Assembly (NCBI GenBank): GCA_025355915.1
Contig: JANXYT010000296.1
Location: 1-10,371 of the forward strand
Source: Holophagaceae bacterium
Lineage (GTDB): Bacteria; Acidobacteriota; Holophagae; Holophagales; Holophagaceae
Reading direction: 5' to 3'
DNA length: 10,371 bases
The notes under the pieces are model-generated. The model had not been told where the DNA came from, made no database searches, and was given only the letters and a program-made list of their open reading frames with translations. Within the stretch, counting starts at the first letter, position 1. Each line of letters opens with the position of its first letter. Of the stretch, positions 5,372 through 10,371 are shown piece by piece. The position numbers and the translations under genes were made by a program.

Positions 5372-7935
5372 CCTGGCTGGTCCGGCGTCTGGTGGTCCGA
5401 GCCCTGCTCCGGGAATGGGGCCGGGCTCTGCTCACCCTGGCGGCCGTGGCCCTGGGCGTGGCCGTGTTCCTCTCCATCCGCCTCGCCAACCGGGCGGCGG
5501 TGGCGAGCTTTGAGCAGTTCACCCGCGGCGTGGGGCAGGGCTCCGACCTCGTGATGCGCACCGAGGCTGGGCCCCTTCGAGAGTCCCTTCTGCCGACCCT
5601 GCGACCGCTCACGGAGTGGGGCTGGATGCGGCCCGTGGTCGAAGGCAGTTTTGCCCGGGCCGGCGCTCTGGACGGCTTCCAGTTGACGGGTCTGGACCTG
5701 GTGGGCATCGGCGTGGGTGTCGGTGGCGACCCAGTCAGTCCTCAGGATGGACCTTCTCGCGGTGATGCGACTGAAGCGTTCTATGCGGCCATCCAGGATC
5801 CGGAGGCGGTCTTGATCACCGCCGCCCTCGCCGCGGAGGGCCTCGGTCCGGGCGGATATCTGGAGGGTTTCGTCCAGGACCGACCCGTGCGCCTCCAGGT
5901 GGTGGGGGTCCTCCCTGACCTGCCCCACCAGCCCAAATTACAGCGGAACCAACTGGTCATGGATCTGCCGGCGGCTCAGCGCGTGCTGGGACGCGAGGGC
6001 GAATTGGATCGAATCGAATGGGGCCTTCGCCCTGGCGTTCGGCTGACGGAACTGGAGGAACAGGCTCGGCGTGTGCTACCCACCGGTCTGGTGTTGGAAC
6101 CCCCGGAACAGCGGGCCGAAAGTGGGCGCACCATGACCGCAGCCTTTCGCTTCAACCTCACCATCCTCAGCCTCATTGCTCTGGCTGTGGGGGCCTACCT
6201 GCTCTTTCAGGCCTTTGATGCCTCCGTGAACCGGCGGCGCGAGACCTGGGCTACCTTGCGTGCCCTGGGGCACCCCCCCACCGGGGTCACCCGCCTGGTC
6301 CTTGGCGAGGCGGCCCTGCTGGGACTGGTGGGCAGTCTGCTGGGGCTTGGCCTGGGTTGGGTTCTGGCCCAGGGCAGTGTGAGAGCCGTCAGCCAGACCG
6401 TGAATGCCCTGTACGGCGCCAGCGCAGCCCACAGTACTCCCCTGCATGGGGGGGAAGCCGCGCTCGCCCTTGCCCTGGGGTTCCTGGCCTGTCTGGGCGC
6501 GGCCTGGGTGCCTGCCCGGCGGGCTGCCCTGACCCCGCCGGTCCAGCTGCTGGCCCGGGACGGGGGACCTACACCCGTGCCCTGGGGCCGGGTGAGTCTG
6601 GGCGGGATGGGCGCTCTGGCCCTCGGAGTGACCCTCGCCTATGGCCTCCACCCCTCCCCAGGCGTCGCCTGGCATGCCTATGCTGGATCGGGGCTGGTCC
6701 TGGTGGGAGGATCCCTGCTGGCGGTGGCGCTCTTGCCTCTGCTGGGCCTCCCGGGGCGAGGGACCCGCCAATGGCGGCTGAGGCTGGCCCTGCGCCCCCT
6801 GTTGCGGCCGACGGGGCGCCACGGGTTCGCCGCCGCCGCTCTGGCCGTGGCCGTCGGCATGGCCTCCGGCATGGGCGTGATGGTTCAGAGCTTCGAACGC
6901 ACCGTGCTTGTCTGGATTGGCAGCAGCCTCCGGGCGGACCTCTATGTGGCTCCGATCGGAGCCAGCGGCGCGGGCAGCCAGCACCGCATGAGCCCGATCA
7001 CGGCCGATCAGGTCGCCTCGGACCCCTCCGTGGCGGCCGCAGACCGCTTTCAGATGCTCCCCATCACCTTCCGGGACCGTCCCACCTTCCTCGGGGCTGG
7101 GGACATGGGTGTTCAGGCAGCCAAGGGTGGGTTGATCCTGGCCGCCGGCGGCCCCTTCCCCGGACCCCTGCTGGCCCTGCGTGCGGGGGGAACCAGGGAT
7201 CCCGGCGTGCTGGTCTCCGAAACCTTCGCGCGCCACTTCGGGGTCCACGTCGGCCAGATTCTGGACCTTCCCGTTTCTGGCGGCATCCGGAAAGTCACCG
7301 TGAGGGGCGTGCTCGCGGACTATGGAAACGAACGCGGCAGCCTGATTCTGGATCGACCGGTCTTTCTGGCCTGGTTCCAGGACGCCCGCGTGGCCAGCCT
7401 AGCGCTGTATCTGCGGGACAGTGCATCAGCTGAGCAGGTCGCCACTCGCCTCCGGCGCGATCATCCCGGCCTCCAGGTGCGCAGCAATGGCGCTTTGAGG
7501 GCCCAGGTCACCACCATTTTCCGACAGACCTTTGCCCTGACCTATGCGTTGGAAGCCATCGGCCTCATCGTGGCGGTACTCGGCCTGGCCCAGGGGCTGA
7601 CGGGACTTGCCTTGGCCCGTCGAGGCGAGATCTGGTCCCTGCGGGCCCTGGGCGCGACCCGGGCGGATCTCATGGGAATCCTCATGCTGGAGGGCGTCGG
7701 CGTGACCCTCGCGGGTCTTCTGGCCGGCCTGGGACTGGGGCTGATCCTGGCGCGAATCCTGGTGGACGTGCTGAATCCCCAGGTGTTTGGATGGACCCTG
7801 CACTTCTCGATCCCCTGGCGGTTCCTCAGTCTGGTCACGCTGGCCACGGTGGGCGCGGCCCTCCTGGTGCTGGCGCCCACCGCCCGCTGGGGGGCAAGGC
7901 TTGGCGCGGACCGGGAAGTGGAGGAGGGGGCATGA
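5368..7935 (+). CDS. Ten-helix ABC transporter permease with two FtsX domains (YbbP/AttFG-like)
   Basis: An 855-residue inner-membrane permease. One helix (about 20-37) is followed by a periplasmic domain of about 225 residues. Three FtsX helices come next (about 263-284, 308-334 and 364-384), then two connecting helices (about 409-426 and 437-460). A seventh helix (about 485-507) precedes a second periplasmic domain of about 220 residues, and three FtsX helices close the protein (about 727-747, 772-798 and 818-837). Cytoplasmic loops after the FtsX helices carry the repeat-like RRRETWATLRALG (289-301) and RRGEIWSLRALGAT (751-764), the expected ATPase-contact sites. This duplicated layout matches E. 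coli YbbP (about 800 residues). The start is taken as TTG at 5368, overlapping the ATPase stop. It has no clear Shine-Dalgarno sequence, so translation probably depends on coupling. The gene ends in an ATGA overlap with the next one. The cargo is unknown; the family handles lipids, lipoproteins and other hydrophobic molecules. Confidence 0.92.
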   Translation: MTWLVRRLVVRALLREWGRALLTLAAVALGVAVFLSIRLANRAAVASFEQFTRGVGQGSDLVMRTEAGPLRESLLPTLRPLTEWGWMRPVVEGSFARAGALDGFQLTGLDLVGIGVGVGGDPVSPQDGPSRGDATEAFYAAIQDPEAVLITAALAAEGLGPGGYLEGFVQDRPVRLQVVGVLPDLPHQPKLQRNQLVMDLPAAQRVLGREGELDRIEWGLRPGVRLTELEEQARRVLPTGLVLEPPEQRAESGRTMTAAFRFNLTILSLIALAVGAYLLFQAFDASVNRRRETWATLRALGHPPTGVTRLVLGEAALLGLVGSLLGLGLGWVLAQGSVRAVSQTVNALYGASAAHSTPLHGGEAALALALGFLACLGAAWVPARRAALTPPVQLLARDGGPTPVPWGRVSLGGMGALALGVTLAYGLHPSPGVAWHAYAGSGLVLVGGSLLAVALLPLLGLPGRGTRQWRLRLALRPLLRPTGRHGFAAAALAVAVGMASGMGVMVQSFERTVLVWIGSSLRADLYVAPIGASGAGSQHRMSPITADQVASDPSVAAADRFQMLPITFRDRPTFLGAGDMGVQAAKGGLILAAGGPFPGPLLALRAGGTRDPGVLVSETFARHFGVHVGQILDLPVSGGIRKVTVRGVLADYGNERGSLILDRPVFLAWFQDARVASLALYLRDSASAEQVATRLRRDHPGLQVRSNGALRAQVTTIFRQTFALTYALEAIGLIVAVLGLAQGLTGLALARRGEIWSLRALGATRADLMGILMLEGVGVTLAGLLAGLGLGLILARILVDVLNPQVFGWTLHFSIPWRFLSLVTLATVGAALLVLAPTARWGARLGADREVEEGA

Positions 7936-9014
7936 AGGCCATCCTCGTGGCAGGCTTGGCCCTCCTTTGTAGCGCGGGGATCCCGGATGCCGGGGGCTTC
8001 GCCACCGCCAGGCCCGGTTACCCCTTCGCCTTTCCCAGGGATCACGGCAGCCACCCGGCCTTCCGCACCGAGTGGTGGTACTTCACGGGCCACCTCTGGA
8101 CCCAGGACGGCACCCGCCGATTCGGCTACCAGCTCACCTTCTTCCGCCAGGCCTCGCCCCGAGCGGTTTGGAAGGGTTCACCGGCCTGGCGCAGTGACCA
8201 ACTCCACCTGGCCCACGCCGTGATCACAGACGAAGCAGGCCAACGATTCCTCGTGGACGAGCGCCTGGACCGGGCGGGTCTCCTGGCTGGGGCTGCGGAG
8301 GAGCGACTGGCGGTGTTCCAGCAGGACTGGCAGGTGGAGCAGGACATTTCTGGGCGGATCCAGCTGGGCCTGACGGTTCGGGGCGCCCGACTGGAACTGA
8401 CCTTGGATCCCGACACGCAGCCGGTCATCTTTGGCGAGGACGGCGTCAGCCGGAAGGGTGCTGACCCCAGCGCGGCGAGCCACTACATCACCTATCCTCG
8501 CCTGCGCAGCCGGGGCACGCTCCGCCTGCCGGAAGGGGCCGCCCTTCCGGTGCGGGGGCTCAGCTGGATGGATCATGAATTCAGCTCCAACCAGCTCGAC
8601 CAGGACCAAGTGGGCTGGGACTGGGCGGGGATCCAACTGCGGGACGGCCGCAGCCTGATGGCCTACCGCCTGCGCCGGAAGGATGGCAGTCAGGATCCCT
8701 TTTCCTCGGTGACCGAGATGGATTCCACCGGACACATCCGCCGCAGCACACGTGCCTTCCTGATGCGCGGGGCCGGGGCCTGGCGGAGTTCAGCCAGTGG
8801 CGCGGTGTACCCGATTCCCCTGGTGCTGGAGGCCTGGGGAGAACCCTTCACCCTCGTGCCCATCCTGCTGGATCAAGAGCTTCGAACCGGGCGCAGGGGC
8901 GGAATCACCTATTGGGAAGGCGCCTGCAGGGTCCTGGACGGCACCGGGCGCGAGGTGGGCGAAGCCTACGTGGAACTCACCGGCTACGCGCATTCCCTGA
9001 AGGGGAGATTCTGA
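7932..9014 (+). CDS. Secreted lipocalin-like protein of the CrtC/AttH family, partner of the ABC transporter
   Basis: A 360-residue protein with an N-terminal signal peptide (hydrophobic 3-16; cleavage probably before about 22), hence periplasmic. C13 is not in a proper lipobox. Two lipocalin-like halves are expected. The family hallmarks are EWWYFTGHL (47-55) and GLSWMDHEFSS (209-219), followed by WDWAGIQLRDGRSLMAYRLRR (229-249). Near the C-terminus come ITYWEG (325-330) and a tail GEAYVELTGY (343-352). Annotation pipelines often name such proteins carotenoid 1,2-hydratase, but no carotenoid genes are nearby and the fused operon argues for AttH-type work: binding or receiving a hydrophobic ligand from the transporter. 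The ATG at 7932 overlaps the permease stop (ATGA), with AGGAGG at 7922-7927 4 nt upstream. It meets the next gene tail to tail with a 10-bp gap. Family membership is firm; the ligand is unknown. Confidence 0.9.
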   Translation: MKAILVAGLALLCSAGIPDAGGFATARPGYPFAFPRDHGSHPAFRTEWWYFTGHLWTQDGTRRFGYQLTFFRQASPRAVWKGSPAWRSDQLHLAHAVITDEAGQRFLVDERLDRAGLLAGAAEERLAVFQQDWQVEQDISGRIQLGLTVRGARLELTLDPDTQPVIFGEDGVSRKGADPSAASHYITYPRLRSRGTLRLPEGAALPVRGLSWMDHEFSSNQLDQDQVGWDWAGIQLRDGRSLMAYRLRRKDGSQDPFSSVTEMDSTGHIRRSTRAFLMRGAGAWRSSASGAVYPIPLVLEAWGEPFTLVPILLDQELRTGRRGGITYWEGACRVLDGTGREVGEAYVELTGYAHSLKGRF

Positions 9015-9024
9015 GGGCCGTGCC

Positions 9025-9525
9025 TTAAAGCGCCGTGGCGCCAGGCGGCACAGCCACGCCGGCCACGGCCGCCACCTTGGCGTTGGACATCAGCTTGCCA
9101 CCGGTGCCGGGCCCGATACCCAGGGCCGCGCCCTGCTTGACTCCCGCTTCGGTGGTAGCGCCGGTTGGCACCTTCAAAGCAGCCATGCGTTGGATCAGGA
9201 AGCTCGCGGCGGAAGAACCATCCCCGGCCACATGATCCCCCGCCAGGAGGATGACGGCATCCGGCTTCCGCCCCGTCAGGGTCCCGATGGCCTTGCCCAT
9301 GTCCTGGGGGCCCCTCACATCCACCACCATGACCTTCATGCCGCTCGCGGCGCCCGTGAGGGTGGCCAGGGCGGCCTTGCTGGAATTGGCATCGCACACC
9401 ACCGCGATCGTCGCGCACTGGGGCCAGGATTTCTTCATCGCCCCCAGGAGGGCGTCATAGTCTCCAGCCGCGAAGGCCCCTGTAACCAGGACAAACGAGA
9501 GAATTGCGGGGCGAAGCAAGGTCAC
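9025..9525 (-). CDS. Small secreted protein resembling a shortened ABC substrate-binding protein
   Basis: A 166-residue protein of uncertain function. A signal peptide is clear (hydrophobic 5-19, AFA/AG cleavage near 20). The mature part alternates strands and helices: ATIAVVCDANSSKAAL (38-53), GMKVMVVDVRG (62-72) and PDAVILLAGD (88-97). The end, VKQGAALGIGP...GGKLMSNAKVAAVAGVAVP (129-160), recalls the closing segment of the TrpX-like substrate-binding family (PF04392), where such proteins carry GALA...G and a NLKTAKALGVTIPP-like tail. Those proteins have about 300 residues and two lobes, so this one is about half size. I infer either an internally reduced relative or a convergent single-lobe protein. 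The GTG start has GGAGG (9532-9536) 6 nt upstream. The nucleoside transporter gene ends 75 bp upstream on the same strand, so they may share transcripts. No transporter permease or ATPase is adjacent. Confidence 0.75.
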   Translation of the reverse strand: MTLLRPAILSFVLVTGAFAAGDYDALLGAMKKSWPQCATIAVVCDANSSKAALATLTGAASGMKVMVVDVRGPQDMGKAIGTLTGRKPDAVILLAGDHVAGDGSSAASFLIQRMAALKVPTGATTEAGVKQGAALGIGPGTGGKLMSNAKVAAVAGVAVPPGATAL

Positions 9526-9555
9526 GGGATACCTCCATTGACCTCCCTATCGGCC

Positions 9556-9585
9556 ATTTTCGATCCAGCAGAAGCTTCAATACAA
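9556..9585 (-). promoter_or_regulatory. Candidate promoter for the small secreted protein gene
   Basis: In the AT-rich gap after the transporter gene, the minus strand shows TTGTAT (9580-9585) and GAAAAT (9556-9561) with an 18-bp spacer, followed about 30 bp later by the GTG start. The boxes are weak matches and the call rests mostly on placement and low GC. Confidence 0.25.
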
Positions 9586-9600
9586 AGAAATATTTACCTA

Positions 9601-10371
9601 CTAGGTCAGGATCCCGGCGATGCAGGCGCTCAGGAAGTTGGCCAAGGTCCCCGCCAGCATGGCCCGAAGGCCCAAACGGGCCAGATCGCCCCGTCGCTCC
9701 GGCACCAGGGCCCCGATGCCCCCCACCTGGATGGCGATGCTGCTGAAGTTGGCGAAGCCGCAGAGGGCAAAGGTGGAGATCAGCTTCGCTTTGGCGGAAA
9801 GCTGGGTCATGGCCCCGAGATCCAGGAAGGCCACGAATTCATTCACCACCATGCGCTTGCCCAGCAGGCCGCCCACCTGGCCAGCCTCGGTCCAGGGCAC
9901 GCCCATGAGGAAGGCGGGGATCTTGAACACCCAGCCCAGGATCAGTTCCAGGCTGAAGCCGGGGTGGATGGCCTGCATCAGTCCATTGAGCAAGTAGATG
10001 AGCGCGATGAACGCGATCAGCATCACCGCCACATTGAACGCCAACTGGCCGCCCTCGAAGGCCCCCCGGGCCGCGGCATCCAGCACGTTCGCATCGTGGT
10101 TGGGGATGTCCACCTTCACGCCACCGGCCGTTTCGGGCAATTCTGTTTCCGGTTCCAGCAGCTTGGCCATCATCACCGCCCCGGGCGCCGTCATGATCAC
10201 GGCCGTGAGCAGGTGGACGATGTCCACGTGCGCCACCTGCACGTAGGCCACCATGATGCTGCCGGAGACGTGGGCCATGCCCGCGGTCATGACCAGCATG
10301 AGCTCACTGCGGGTCATGCGCGCCAGGAAGGGCCGGATGGTGAGGGGCGCTTCGGTCTGGCCCATGAGGAT
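9601..10371 (-). CDS. Concentrative nucleoside transporter (CNT/NupC family), C-terminal part, 5' end outside window
   Basis: The last 256 residues of an inner-membrane cation-coupled nucleoside importer. Substrate-site signatures of the family are present: GQTEAPL (visible residues 4-10), whose Q, T and E contact the nucleobase in the Vibrio CNT structure; NEFVAF (177-182), with the ribose-binding glutamate; and GFANFSSIAIQVGG (205-218), with the ribose-contacting N and S. Hydrophobic helices fill the rest, and PERR (224-227) precedes the terminal helix pair. The reading frame is open to the right edge, and the ATG at 10365 lies inside the family's conserved LMGQTEAPL, so it is not the start. 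Which nucleosides or cation (H+ or Na+) it uses cannot be told from this part. It is followed on the same strand by the small secreted protein gene. Confidence 0.93.
   Translation of the reverse strand: MLMGQTEAPLTIRPFLARMTRSELMLVMTAGMAHVSGSIMVAYVQVAHVDIVHLLTAVIMTAPGAVMMAKLLEPETELPETAGGVKVDIPNHDANVLDAAARGAFEGGQLAFNVAVMLIAFIALIYLLNGLMQAIHPGFSLELILGWVFKIPAFLMGVPWTEAGQVGGLLGKRMVVNEFVAFLDLGAMTQLSAKAKLISTFALCGFANFSSIAIQVGGIGALVPERRGDLARLGLRAMLAGTLANFLSACIAGILT

Noticed and set aside
6076..7248. Long minus-strand open frame opposite the permease (390 codons)
   Set aside because: Gly/Gln/His-rich translation with no recognisable domain, antisense to a well-supported permease; a high-GC shadow.
7932..9014. 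Carotenoid 1,2-hydratase as the function of the lipocalin-like protein
   Set aside because: The family match is real but no carotenoid genes are present and the gene is locked into an ABC transporter operon, so the enzymatic name is not supported.
9029..9040. GCGCC-GT-GGCGC palindrome near the end of the small secreted protein gene as a terminator
   Set aside because: The 2-nt loop is too small, there is no T-tract, and it lies inside coding sequence.

Overview
High-GC bacterial window with tightly packed genes on both strands. Gene content (Gram-negative ABC/lipocalin export genes, a type-II PssA, a CNT nucleoside transporter, a heavy-metal MerR/CopZ/CopA operon) and the protein style are compatible with an acidobacterial genome of the Holophaga/Geothrix kind. 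That placement is an impression from sequence style, not a search result. No rRNA, tRNA, CRISPR array, insertion sequence or phage gene was seen.

Layout. Positions 1-1535 (minus strand) hold a metal-resistance operon read right to left: a MerR-type promoter with the diagnostic 19-bp spacer (1505-1535), a MerR-family regulator, a CopZ-like metallochaperone, and the first 248 codons of a CopA-type P1B ATPase that runs off the left edge. Positions 1556-3439 (minus) are mnmG, the tRNA wobble-uridine modification flavoprotein, with a TTG start; its stop lies only 20 bp before the -35 box of the metal operon. Divergent from it, 3517-4368 (plus) is pssA, phosphatidylserine synthase.

Positions 4369-4702 are noncoding and carry a roughly 150-bp element bounded by an imperfect 28-bp inverted repeat of the CACAGATTTCAC type. 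Positions 4703-9014 (plus) are a three-gene operon with 4-bp overlaps at both junctions: a LolD/YbbA-type ATPase, an 855-residue ten-helix double FtsX permease, and a secreted CrtC/AttH-like lipocalin-fold protein. Together they look like a type VII (mechanotransmission) ABC system that moves a hydrophobic molecule across or out of the inner membrane and passes it to a periplasmic partner. This is the most interesting system in the window, although related ATPase/permease/AttH loci are known.

Positions 9025-10371 (minus) hold a small secreted protein resembling a shrunken ABC substrate-binding protein and, upstream of it, the C-terminal 256 residues of a concentrative nucleoside transporter that enters from the right edge.
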